Positions 14,698-23,283 of a DNA stretch of 64,000 bases are shown here, in pieces; position 1 is the first letter of the stretch; each line of letters begins with the position of its first letter. Made by a program: the position numbers and the translations under genes. Origin of the DNA: Promethearchaeota archaeon (lineage in GTDB: Archaea; Asgardarchaeota; Lokiarchaeia; Sigyniarchaeales; SOKP01); assembly GCA_016839705.1 (NCBI GenBank), contig JAEOTR010000057.1, positions 1 to 64,000 of the forward strand. The letters run 5' to 3'. Under the pieces are notes generated by a model that saw only the letters and a list, made by a program, of their open reading frames with translations, made no database searches and was not told the origin of the DNA.

Positions 14698-16284
14698 TTA
14701 GATATCCCAAGGAGAGTAGCAGTCTTTTATTTTCAATAAATATTCATCAATCGAGAGATTTGTTTGTCCCTCGGCTTTTCTTAGTGCACTATAATTAGCC
14801 CCATTTTGGTAATATTTAATAAGTAAATCTGAGATTTCTTGATCTCCTAGAGAAATGATGGTTTGAACTCTAGCATCTGTTACTATTTTTTTAAAATTCT
14901 TAAACCTTAGTTTAACCGATCTTAAACTTTTTAATTCTCTTTCGATTACTTTATATTTTGAAATTAGATCATTTAATCCTTCCTTTAAGTAATAGGAAAC
15001 TTCCTTTTCGTAAGGTGTATTCAATTTGGGAATAAAAGGATTGACATTTACTCTTAACGAGGTATTTTCAAAACCTAATTGATCGATGGCCTTTATTAAA
15101 TTAACTATCTCTTTTATATCCTTTTCACTTTCATTAGGTAACCCAATTAAAAAATAAAACTTAACATTTCTTATCTTAGAATCGCGAATTTTGTATAAAA
15201 TTGAAATAATTTGATCATTAGAAATCATCTTTCCTAAGGAATATCGAAGATCATCTGATCCTGCTTCTGGGGCAATAGTTATCGTTTTTATATTAGCTGA
15301 TTCAAGAATCTTAATTAAATCGTCATTAATATGCTCAACTCGGATTGAAGGTATTGTTAATCGTTTTCCTTTTTTAATTATATATTCACATATTTGTTTG
15401 AATTTCGGATGAACCGAAACACAAGATCCTATTAGACTAATAGTGTCAAATTTAGAGTATTTTATTCCATCATCAATCGTTTCTACAATATTTTCGTATG
15501 ATCTATTTCTAAAAGGAGAATTATGAAAAGATGATATACAAAACTTGCATTGAAAGGGGCAACCCCGATTTATTTCAATAAAAAAATTAGTCTGAAATAT
15601 AGATTTTGCTTGTCCAGAATGGGATAATAACTGTGATATGGGTATTGGGGATTCATCAATATTTTTAAGAACTGCCCTGTTAACTTTATTATTGAGGGAA
15701 GGAACTAAAATACCCTCTATTTGTTTAACCTTTTCAAATAACTCTTGAAAACTATTTTTATTCTGTTTAAAATCCTGGAATAAATTGAAAAATAACTTTA
15801 AATTTGGTTCCGCATCCCCAATAAAGAGAAAATCAAATATATGGCTTAGAAGAATTGGATTAGAGGTAACCACAGGTCCACCTCCGATTATTATTGGATA
15901 GATTGTTTTTTCCTGAGAGGTTAATTTTTGGCGTTCTTGGCTTTTAATGGGGATATTTGCTTTTTCCAGAATCCATAAAATATTCTTAAAATCATTCTCA
16001 AAATGAAATGAGAATCCTAGAATATCAAAATCTCTTGGTAATACCTTATTTTCAAGGGACCGTAATACTGTTTCTGTTGAATAATCTTTAGATGCAGGAT
16101 ATTTTATCTTATTATCTGGTAGAAATATTCTTTCACATGCGATATTATCATTAGAATTTATTAAAGAATAAAGAAGTCTAATAGAATATGATGACATCCC
16201 AATATCGTAGATATTAGGATATATTAGTCCAAAAGAAATATCGATTGTACGCCAATCTTTAATGATAATATTTTCAGAATACAT
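14698..16284 (-). CDS. B12-binding-domain radical SAM protein
   Basis: 528 aa. Residues about 1-200 form a cobalamin-binding-like domain of the type found in YgiQ/TIGR03960-type proteins: FGLIYPNIYDIGMSSYSIRLLY, CERIFLPDN, DILGFSFHFENDF, IIGGGPVVTSNP. The radical SAM core starts at EINRGCPFQCKFCISSFHNSPFR, with the CxxxCxxC cluster motif, followed by TISLIGSCVS and ITIAPEAGSDDLR. The classic DxHxxG cobalamin motif is not obvious. The substrate is unknown; relatives act on tRNA or small molecules. The start ATG abuts the Sir2 stop with zero spacing, so the two form a translationally coupled operon. Confidence 0.85.
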   Translation of the reverse strand: MYSENIIIKDWRTIDISFGLIYPNIYDIGMSSYSIRLLYSLINSNDNIACERIFLPDNKIKYPASKDYSTETVLRSLENKVLPRDFDILGFSFHFENDFKNILWILEKANIPIKSQERQKLTSQEKTIYPIIIGGGPVVTSNPILLSHIFDFLFIGDAEPNLKLFFNLFQDFKQNKNSFQELFEKVKQIEGILVPSLNNKVNRAVLKNIDESPIPISQLLSHSGQAKSIFQTNFFIEINRGCPFQCKFCISSFHNSPFRNRSYENIVETIDDGIKYSKFDTISLIGSCVSVHPKFKQICEYIIKKGKRLTIPSIRVEHINDDLIKILESANIKTITIAPEAGSDDLRYSLGKMISNDQIISILYKIRDSKIRNVKFYFLIGLPNESEKDIKEIVNLIKAIDQLGFENTSLRVNVNPFIPKLNTPYEKEVSYYLKEGLNDLISKYKVIERELKSLRSVKLRFKNFKKIVTDARVQTIISLGDQEISDLLIKYYQNGANYSALRKAEGQTNLSIDEYLLKIKDCYSPWDI

Positions 16285-17091
16285 CTATTGATTAGATTCA
16301 ATCTCACGTTTGATTTTAATTCTTTTAATTTCTTCAACAATTAGAGGAAGCACAGTTCCCGTTTTATTATTAATCACTATCTCGGCTTTCTCGTCTAAAA
16401 ATGTAGGTTGATCGTTCACAATTATCAATTTACCCCCTCCCTTTAAAGTATAAACAGGTAAATCACAAATAGGTGCTACTGTTAATGATGATCCCGCAAT
16501 TAGCATAACTTCTGATTTTTTCGCTAAATCTATTGACATAAATTTTTCAAAATTTGGTAGATTCTCACCAAATAATACAACAGAAGGTCTTAAAGGAGCA
16601 GTACAATAATCACATTGAGGAGTTGATCCTTTTTCCTTTTTTAATTTATTTAAAATTTGTTGTTTAGTATAACTAGCACGACAACCTAAACAGGAAAATC
16701 GATTAATATTCCCGTGCACTTCATAAACGATAACAGCCCCCGCTTTTTGATGTAATTCATCTATATTTTGCGTTACGATAGCCTTTATTAATTTCATCTT
16801 TTCAAGTTCAGCCAAAGCTAAATGACCAGAATTTGGTAGTGCATTAAAAAGATTTGGAGCTATTTCTTCAGCCATCTTCCAAAATTTTGAAGGATCTTTT
16901 AGAAAAGATTGAATATTTCCATAGATTTCAGGTTTATATTTCTCCCAAATACCGTTTTCTCCTCGAAAATCAGGGATCCCTGATTCTGTTGAAATACCTG
17001 CTCCTGTTAAGACAATAGTATTTTTTGACTTTAGAAGAATCTTAGCCGCTTTTTTTATATTTACCCTCTCTAACGGTTTTAGTGTTTCCAT
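16285..17091 (-). CDS. cobB: Sir2-family NAD-dependent protein deacylase
   Basis: 268 aa sirtuin that removes acyl groups from lysines with NAD consumption. GAGISTESGIPDFRGENGIW (30-49) is the NAD-binding signature. TQNIDELHQKAGA holds the Asn-Ile-Asp active-site motif and VYEVHGN the catalytic His. A zinc ribbon follows, with two CxxC pairs (CLGC ... CDYC). GENLP and GSSLTVAPICDLP close the Rossmann fold. The Ala-Tyr/Arg pair of class III desuccinylases is not seen in the first helix. First gene of the two-gene operon with the radical SAM gene. Cytoplasmic; in archaea Alba or metabolic enzymes are typical targets. Confidence 0.94.
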   Translation of the reverse strand: METLKPLERVNIKKAAKILLKSKNTIVLTGAGISTESGIPDFRGENGIWEKYKPEIYGNIQSFLKDPSKFWKMAEEIAPNLFNALPNSGHLALAELEKMKLIKAIVTQNIDELHQKAGAVIVYEVHGNINRFSCLGCRASYTKQQILNKLKKEKGSTPQCDYCTAPLRPSVVLFGENLPNFEKFMSIDLAKKSEVMLIAGSSLTVAPICDLPVYTLKGGGKLIIVNDQPTFLDEKAEIVINNKTGTVLPLIVEEIKRIKIKREIESNQ

Positions 17092-17297
17092 CTGAAATAG
17101 AAATATCCTTATAGTTAATCTTTAATTTTTTAAGAGTTATATTGCTAATAAATTTTATATATATGATTTTGAAGTAAATAGACTTCAAATCTTGTTAAAT
17201 CTTTGTTTCTTGTAAATTAAAAAAAATTAAATGGTTTGATAGTTTTTACCCTATCAGTGTTTAGCAATTACCATTTTAATTTCTTAGAGTTTTTTCT

Positions 17298-18194
17298 ATG
17301 ATAACAGGTTTCACGATTATTTTAGAAGATGATATTCTTTATTGTTCAGATGAAATAAAATACAATTTATTTGAAGTTGTACTTTTCGTTGAGAAATTAA
17401 TGAGTAGTATAAATCCTAGATATACTTGGCGCTTGAAAACAATTTCTTTAAAAGATCAAAAAATTGGTAGAGAAGCAATAATAGTAAAGCATATCATCAC
17501 CTCAAAACAACAAAATTTATTTTTCTGTATTATAGGTAATTTCAATGTGAGTTCTCTCGAAACTCATAAAATTGTAAACGAATTCAGTAAACAGGTTAAT
17601 ATTCAATATAGAAATCTAGCTGAATTAAAATACGCCTCCGAGAACTCAACTTTTAAAGAAATTATGGATCTCATTGTAGATTATTTGAGGGATAAATATA
17701 TTGAACCTTTAGAAGAAGAAATCATATTTGATAAGAAAGGAAACGGTATTAAAAACTTGATAATTTATGCAGGAATATCTTCTCAAGGACTCCCTCTCGT
17801 TTCTCAACTTTGTGATGCAAATCTATTGATGAATTTAACCGTAGAGAAATCAAATGAAAATATCGAACTTTTTACATCAGATCTCTCAGCAAAATTAGAA
17901 ACAATAGCAATGAACACTCAAATAAGGGCAAAAACTAAAATCAAAGAAATTCATATCAATGATGCTGAAAAATCATCAAGTAAAATGATTATTTTATTTG
18001 GAAATATTAATGGGTATTCGTTGGATTTTATTGCATCTGGAAATTTCTATAAAATAAGGGATATTTTCAAGCAATTTAAAAACAAGATGTCTCAGGATAC
18101 TATTTTTGAAAGAGATTTTTCAGGAGATCTAAAACCCTATAAACATTTAAAGCACACGCTAAATGAAATCATCAAAGAATTTGATTATAATTAA
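17298..18194 (+). CDS. Longin/roadblock-like two-domain protein
   Basis: 298 aa, no Cys-rich, signal or membrane element. N-terminal part (about 1-105) runs as strand ITGFTIILEDDILYCSD, helix FEVVLFVEKLMSSI, strands RLKTISLKDQKIGRE and NLFFCIIGNF, long helix ETHKIVNEFSKQV, in the longin order. The second part (about 150-270) has LIIYAGISSQGLPLVSQL, then helix and strands KIKEIHINDA and MIILFGNINGYSLDFIA, in roadblock-like order. The architecture parallels the protein at 13206, 3.3 kb away, although sequence identity looks low. Likely part of the Asgard small-GTPase regulatory repertoire. The call is pattern-based. Confidence 0.62.
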   Translation: MITGFTIILEDDILYCSDEIKYNLFEVVLFVEKLMSSINPRYTWRLKTISLKDQKIGREAIIVKHIITSKQQNLFFCIIGNFNVSSLETHKIVNEFSKQVNIQYRNLAELKYASENSTFKEIMDLIVDYLRDKYIEPLEEEIIFDKKGNGIKNLIIYAGISSQGLPLVSQLCDANLLMNLTVEKSNENIELFTSDLSAKLETIAMNTQIRAKTKIKEIHINDAEKSSSKMIILFGNINGYSLDFIASGNFYKIRDIFKQFKNKMSQDTIFERDFSGDLKPYKHLKHTLNEIIKEFDYN

Positions 18195-18231
18195 AAAATC
18201 AGTAATTAGTTGTTAAATTTTTAGTCTGAAT

Positions 18232-18960
18232 TTACTCTCTTTTTGTTTGAGTCAACTTTTTCATGCTGATACGCTCTGTTCGTCTAATTTCCGATTTTCG
18301 AGACCGTTTGACATCAATTTCCACAATATCAAATTGATCATCAGGTATTTCCTTGTCTTCCCCGCCGGGAGGTATTGATACGAGTTTACTTTTAACTATA
18401 ACACAATTAGATAATGGATATATGGTTTTGGCAACTCTTTGAATCTGATTTTGGAACTCAGAGAAAATAATACCAGCAATAAATTTCTCATGATTTAAAG
18501 ATTGAGCAAATTCTTTTAAGATCTCTCTCATAATTTTCCGAATTAAAACAATTTGAGAATTTCTTGCTCTTTTCAAAGTAGTACAAATTGTTGTTAATCG
18601 AAAAACATACCCATCTTTTGTAGTTAGATTTAAAATGGTTTGTATTTTTGAGCTTCCTCTCCCTATTAAAGATCTTATAAAGTCGGTTGTATATTGGTGA
18701 CCCACAAAAATTGTATTAGTTTTTCTTGCTTCTTGATTTAGATTAACGATTCGAAATTTTAATTTCAAACTAATATCTGAATACTTGTTGGTGAAATCAA
18801 ATAATAAAGTCTCAAGAGTTCGTCCTACAATGTTACTTTCCAAACCGGATATTTCCCCTATTGGCTTGAAGTCAAAAATTTTAGGTGTAATTACCTCATA
18901 CCAATCTTTATCTTTAAAAGAAACTTTTTTTCCTTTTAATTTCTTTTTTCTCGAACTCAC
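18232..18960 (-). CDS. rps3ae: 30S ribosomal protein eS1 (S3Ae)
   Basis: 242 aa small-subunit protein specific to archaea and eukaryotes. The N-terminus is highly basic (SSRKKKLKGKKVSFKDKDWYEV). Diagnostic segments are ITPKIFDF, GRTLETLLFDFTN, HQYTTDFIRSLIGRGSSKI and REILKEFAQSLNHEKFIAGII. The C-terminus is variable and basic. It is the second gene of a two-gene operon 13 bases behind uS15. Start is ATG. The ORF at 18785 is a shadow. Confidence 0.96.
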   Translation of the reverse strand: MSSRKKKLKGKKVSFKDKDWYEVITPKIFDFKPIGEISGLESNIVGRTLETLLFDFTNKYSDISLKLKFRIVNLNQEARKTNTIFVGHQYTTDFIRSLIGRGSSKIQTILNLTTKDGYVFRLTTICTTLKRARNSQIVLIRKIMREILKEFAQSLNHEKFIAGIIFSEFQNQIQRVAKTIYPLSNCVIVKSKLVSIPPGGEDKEIPDDQFDIVEIDVKRSRKSEIRRTERISMKKLTQTKRE

Positions 18961-18973
18961 TTCCTTTCCTCCC

Positions 18974-19432
18974 TTATCTTGCTACCAAAGTTCTTATAGT
19001 TTCTGGCGAATATTTAAAATCTGGGGCTAACTTCCCCTTTTTTTTATAATACTTTATTAATCGGTATATTTTCGACTCTGTTCGATTAAGGCCTTTTTTT
19101 GCTTCTAAATCTTTATGATTAGCTTCAAGGTGTTTTCTAACGTTTAAGGCTTTTCTTACCAAACTAGCAAGATCTTCTGGAAGAGGTGGTTTTATATCAT
19201 GCTCTTCAAGAATTTGACTAACCTTTTTACCTGCTACAATTTTAACTAGGGGTACTCCTTGAGAATCCCTCATTATAGTACCAATCATTGATTTCGAATG
19301 TCCTCTCCTTGCTAGCTTGACCACCTCATTCTCAACTGCATCAGGAGGTAATTCAACCCAAACTGGTTTTTCAAGACGTGCAGGACGTGTACTAGCAGCC
19401 TTTCCTTTCTTACGAGAGTGCATACGAGCCAT
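18974..19432 (-). CDS. rps15: 30S ribosomal protein uS15
   Basis: 152 aa, the long archaeal/eukaryotic form (S13e) rather than the 89-aa bacterial S15. N-terminal MARMHSRKKGKAASTRPA, then PVWVELPPDAVENEVVKLARRGHSKSMIGTIMRDSQGVP, and the C-terminal rRNA-binding helix pair with LNRTESKIYRLIKYYKKKGKLAP. First gene of the uS15-eS1 operon, an arrangement common in archaea. It reads divergently from the XTP pyrophosphatase gene. Confidence 0.97.
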   Translation of the reverse strand: MARMHSRKKGKAASTRPARLEKPVWVELPPDAVENEVVKLARRGHSKSMIGTIMRDSQGVPLVKIVAGKKVSQILEEHDIKPPLPEDLASLVRKALNVRKHLEANHKDLEAKKGLNRTESKIYRLIKYYKKKGKLAPDFKYSPETIRTLVAR

Positions 19433-19649
19433 TATTCGTTCATCTGTTTTATTGCTTTAGTGAATAGTAAAATAATAGTATACCATTAATAAAGAAATAT
19501 ACAAAATAAAGTTTTTGATAAAGATTAGGAATTTAATTACTTATAATCATCGGAAACGTATAATAAATCTCATTATGTAATTTAATCGGGATATCCTTCT
19601 ATTAAAATCCCTTTCTAAATTAAATAATAGCTAAAAGTATTAGGATATT

Positions 19650-20246
19650 ATGCTAATTATGAAAAAGGAAGAAAATTCAATTTATTTTGTTACAGGAAAT
19701 AAAAATAAGTTTAGTGAAGCTTTAGAAGTGTTTACTAAAGAAAGGGTGCCATATGATTTAAAACAGAAAGATATTGATACTATGGAAATCCAAGCAGAAA
19801 CCTTAAAAGACGTTGCCTTGTTTAAATTAAATAGTGTGAAACCTAAGATCACTAATTCATTTTTTATTGAAGATGCTGGTTTTTTTGTAGATATTCCGCT
19901 TAATGGATTTCCAGGAGTGTATTCCTCTTATGTACTAAAAACTATAGGTAACGATGGAATTCTGAAATTAATTGATGAATATGAGGGATCAAAAGCTCAT
20001 TTTTCTGCAATCATCTCTCTTTATTTTAAACCACTTGATTCAATTATCTTTTTTGAGGGTTACATTTCAGGAAGAGTTTCAAGAGATATGAGAGGTGAAG
20101 GGGGTTTTGGTTTTGATCCTATTTTTATTCCTGATTCAATTCCAGACAAGACTTTTGCTGAGCTTTCTATTCATCGGAAAAACCGAATCTCTCATAGAGG
20201 CCAAGCAATAAAAAAATTAATTCTATTCTTGAAAAAAAATCATTAA
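19650..20246 (+). CDS. XTP/dITP pyrophosphatase (RdgB/HAM1 family)
   Basis: 198 aa nucleotide-pool sanitising enzyme that hydrolyses non-canonical purine triphosphates (XTP, dITP) to monophosphates. FVTGNKNKFSEA (about 14-25) is the HAM1 N-terminal nucleotide loop. VEDAGFFVDIPLNGFPGVYS-type motif is present as IEDAGFFVDIPLNGFPGVYS. GEGGFGFDPIFIP and ISHRGQAIKKL complete the family signature. The start could be ATG 19650 or the ATG three codons on (MKKEENS). Single gene. Confidence 0.95.
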   Translation: MLIMKKEENSIYFVTGNKNKFSEALEVFTKERVPYDLKQKDIDTMEIQAETLKDVALFKLNSVKPKITNSFFIEDAGFFVDIPLNGFPGVYSSYVLKTIGNDGILKLIDEYEGSKAHFSAIISLYFKPLDSIIFFEGYISGRVSRDMRGEGGFGFDPIFIPDSIPDKTFAELSIHRKNRISHRGQAIKKLILFLKKNH

Positions 20247-20263
20247 TAAGGGAAAGGAATATA

Positions 20264-23191
20264 TTAAAAAGTTTCCCGAAATGTGTCCATGATTGTTTGA
20301 CGACTCAATTTTATAAGTATCACATAAGTCCCTAAAAATCCAACTGAGACTGAAATCATAAAAACTCTAATTATAGCTTCAGTAGGTATTTTAAAAATCA
20401 TGGGCATTTCCATCATTAGCGACATGTTTACTTGAAGGAAAAAGGACGTAAAAGTCCCTATGATCACGCCCATAATTCCTGAGGAAAGCAGAATTATCAT
20501 GCTCTCTATTAAAAACATGGTTCTAACATTACGCGTCTTCAAACCCATTGAACGTAATATTCCAATTTCAAATTTTCTTTCTAGCATAATTGCATACATA
20601 CTACTCACTAAGCCAAAAATACTTATCATAATCGTGAAAGATAAAATAACTTCCATCAAAAAGCTTTGTCTTTGAGTCATCTGACTGATAAAACTTATTT
20701 TTGTTATTGCATCATCAACAATTATATCCTTTTCTTGGTAGGTTAACCGAATATTGTCTTTGGTTTCATCAATGCTTTCTTCAGAATTATCTATCAACTT
20801 TACAAAAGCCTTATCAACAATCATGTTCTGTTCTCCAGGATTTTTAACATTCATTAAACGCATATAGTTATCTAACGATACCATTACGCCTCCTCCATAC
20901 GCAGAGAGCTCATTGCTCCGGAAATTGAAAAATCCGGGGATACCTCCTGAAATTCCTACAACTCGAAATATTGTTACGTTACCGGGATCATTTTCAATTT
21001 GGGGATCATAGAATGTTAATCGGATAAATTGCCCTACATCATAGATACCAATTAAACTTGCAATAGATTTTGCAAGGATACAGGTATTATTTTGTGAAAA
21101 TAATTCGTTGAAAGCATAACTAGTACTACTTCGATCGCTACTCCAAATGATGAGGTCATTATTGATTACATTCACAAAATTTTCATCAACTCCTATAAAA
21201 CCTGCATCTACAACATCAAAATCCATCATATCACCTGCTGTGGTTCTAAATTTGGTTTCTTCTTGAGATGCATAGAATTGAAACATACTTATCAGCAAAT
21301 CTTCAGATTCTTCTCCCCCAAAACCTACTTGTCCTTCACTCACATCGAATGCAGCAGATAGAGTAGCTTGTAAGTCAAAAGTATTATGGAGTGTAATAGA
21401 TATTTTGTCTATTCTAGATGTACTTCTTAATTCTTCAATCATTTCTAAATTTAGAGCGTTATCTTCATTTTCCAAGGCTTGATTTATTAATACTAAATCT
21501 GAACCATATTGTGTCTTTATACTTAATGACATTGTCTCTGATTGCATCTTTGAGGTGCTTGTAATAAAGAAGATAAATGAAAAACTAATTGCAAACATGA
21601 TTACTGTACTTGTATTACGCCTTCTGTATCTTTTCAATGAGATTCCTATAATATTTCGATATTTTTTAATTGTAGGAGATATTATTCCCAGAAAGAATTT
21701 TTGAATCAACGGTACAATTCCAATGGATGTAAAGACTAAGCCAATTAATACAGCAGCGAGTAAACCTATGAATAGTCCCATTGTTAAAATGAAATCGCCT
21801 GATACAAAAATATTGGGAAGTAAAACAAATACTATTATTCCAATTGTAGCAATGGCAATTCCTACAAGAAAACTTTTTATATTCATACTACCTTCTTTTT
21901 TAATTTCCCACGCTTCTTCTTTAGATTGAAAAGGAGTGATAGATTTTATTAACTCTTTCTTAGCTGTTTTTAGAGCTGGAAGCAAGGCTACTACTAAAGA
22001 GACTATTGTGCCTATTGTAAATGTCAACAAAAGTGTCTGAGGTTTTATGACCCATTCTACATCAGAGAATCCAAATTGAAAATTATAAAGCTGAAATAAG
22101 CTTTGTGCGATTGGTATCATAAACACTGCTCCCAAAATCATTCCTATAACTGAACCTATTATACCCAAGAGTAATCCTTCAAATAACACGATTTTAACCG
22201 GATAAATTTTTTTACCTCCAACTACCCTTACCACACCAAATTCTCGAATTCGCTCTTCTGCTGAAGTAGATAGAATACTATTTATTAAAATTGCTGTTAT
22301 TAACATTGATAGGAGGGTAATAAACCAAAACATAATTGATACTGTCATCAACAAAAACTCTCCACCCTCGAGTTCCTCTAATTTTGGTAATGTTATACTA
22401 AATTCATTGATATTTAACCTATCTTGAATTCTAGTGCTAATTCTTCTGAGGGTGCGAGTAGTTGCTTGTAAATTGCTGGCATCATATACTAATTTTGGAT
22501 TGGAGATTGTTCCAACAATGAGATTAATTTCTCCTTCTCTTTGTAGAAAAGATTGTGCTTGATTTAAATTAACCAGAATTAAAGCATTTTCGAATTGCAT
22601 AAATTTCAAACCTTGATTGCAGATTTCAACAACAGTTAAATCCAAATTGTATGTTTGATAGTTTATACTAATAGTATCTCCTCGAGAAACGTTTAATATT
22701 TCTGCAACACTCCATAAGATAACACATTCACCATTATCGGGCTCATCATCATAAATTTCATTAGTTTCTTCACCTTTTTCGTTAACCACAATTAAATCTC
22801 CGATATTCCCATTATCAGCTTCTTTTTGAAAATCTATTCCATACATTTGAAGTGACCCACTTCTATTTATATTTTCAGATGTAGTTTTCACTAACATAAT
22901 TATACGTGGGAATAAGTCTTCTACACCTTCAATATCCTTCAACTCATTATTTAAAATGTCCTGATCATAAAAAGGATCAAATGTTAAATCTGTCTGAATT
23001 GTTTTACTAATCATAATATCAGTCGTTCCAGTTGTAGAGGTGACATATAATAAATAGTTATAATTAACTGTATCATTCAGCATACCAATTGAGGTTAGTA
23101 AAAATAATGAGATTGCAATTCCAGAGATTCCAAAAATTGCTTTGGCTTTATCACGTTTTAAATCAAGCCAAGAATGCTTGATAAATTGCAA
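20264..23191 (-). CDS. FtsX-like ABC permease (operon permease 2)
   Basis: 975 aa, about ten membrane spans in the duplicated-FtsX layout. N-terminal span (about 15-37) after HSWLDLKRDKAKAIFG, then an extracytoplasmic MacB-PCD-like domain to about 280. A three-span FtsX core follows with STSAEERIREFGVVRVVGGKK, the coupling-helix region that contacts the ATPase. Two more spans, then NTSTVIMFAISFSFIFFIT, a second extracytoplasmic domain, and a C-terminal FtsX core with ERKFEIGILRSMGLKTRNVR. Paralogous to the permease at 32055, so the complex may be a heterodimer. Last gene of the five-gene operon, 92 bases after the subtilase. The many small plus-strand ORFs inside are shadows. Confidence 0.9.
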   Translation of the reverse strand: MQFIKHSWLDLKRDKAKAIFGISGIAISLFLLTSIGMLNDTVNYNYLLYVTSTTGTTDIMISKTIQTDLTFDPFYDQDILNNELKDIEGVEDLFPRIIMLVKTTSENINRSGSLQMYGIDFQKEADNGNIGDLIVVNEKGEETNEIYDDEPDNGECVILWSVAEILNVSRGDTISINYQTYNLDLTVVEICNQGLKFMQFENALILVNLNQAQSFLQREGEINLIVGTISNPKLVYDASNLQATTRTLRRISTRIQDRLNINEFSITLPKLEELEGGEFLLMTVSIMFWFITLLSMLITAILINSILSTSAEERIREFGVVRVVGGKKIYPVKIVLFEGLLLGIIGSVIGMILGAVFMIPIAQSLFQLYNFQFGFSDVEWVIKPQTLLLTFTIGTIVSLVVALLPALKTAKKELIKSITPFQSKEEAWEIKKEGSMNIKSFLVGIAIATIGIIVFVLLPNIFVSGDFILTMGLFIGLLAAVLIGLVFTSIGIVPLIQKFFLGIISPTIKKYRNIIGISLKRYRRRNTSTVIMFAISFSFIFFITSTSKMQSETMSLSIKTQYGSDLVLINQALENEDNALNLEMIEELRSTSRIDKISITLHNTFDLQATLSAAFDVSEGQVGFGGEESEDLLISMFQFYASQEETKFRTTAGDMMDFDVVDAGFIGVDENFVNVINNDLIIWSSDRSSTSYAFNELFSQNNTCILAKSIASLIGIYDVGQFIRLTFYDPQIENDPGNVTIFRVVGISGGIPGFFNFRSNELSAYGGGVMVSLDNYMRLMNVKNPGEQNMIVDKAFVKLIDNSEESIDETKDNIRLTYQEKDIIVDDAITKISFISQMTQRQSFLMEVILSFTIMISIFGLVSSMYAIMLERKFEIGILRSMGLKTRNVRTMFLIESMIILLSSGIMGVIIGTFTSFFLQVNMSLMMEMPMIFKIPTEAIIRVFMISVSVGFLGTYVILIKLSRQTIMDTFRETF

Positions 23192-23283
23192 GTTGATCCT
23201 GTTTTTAAATCTATATAATACTGCTTTTATATCTATACTTATCTCCTCATAAATTCAATTTTTTTATTATTTTAAGACTCTTC

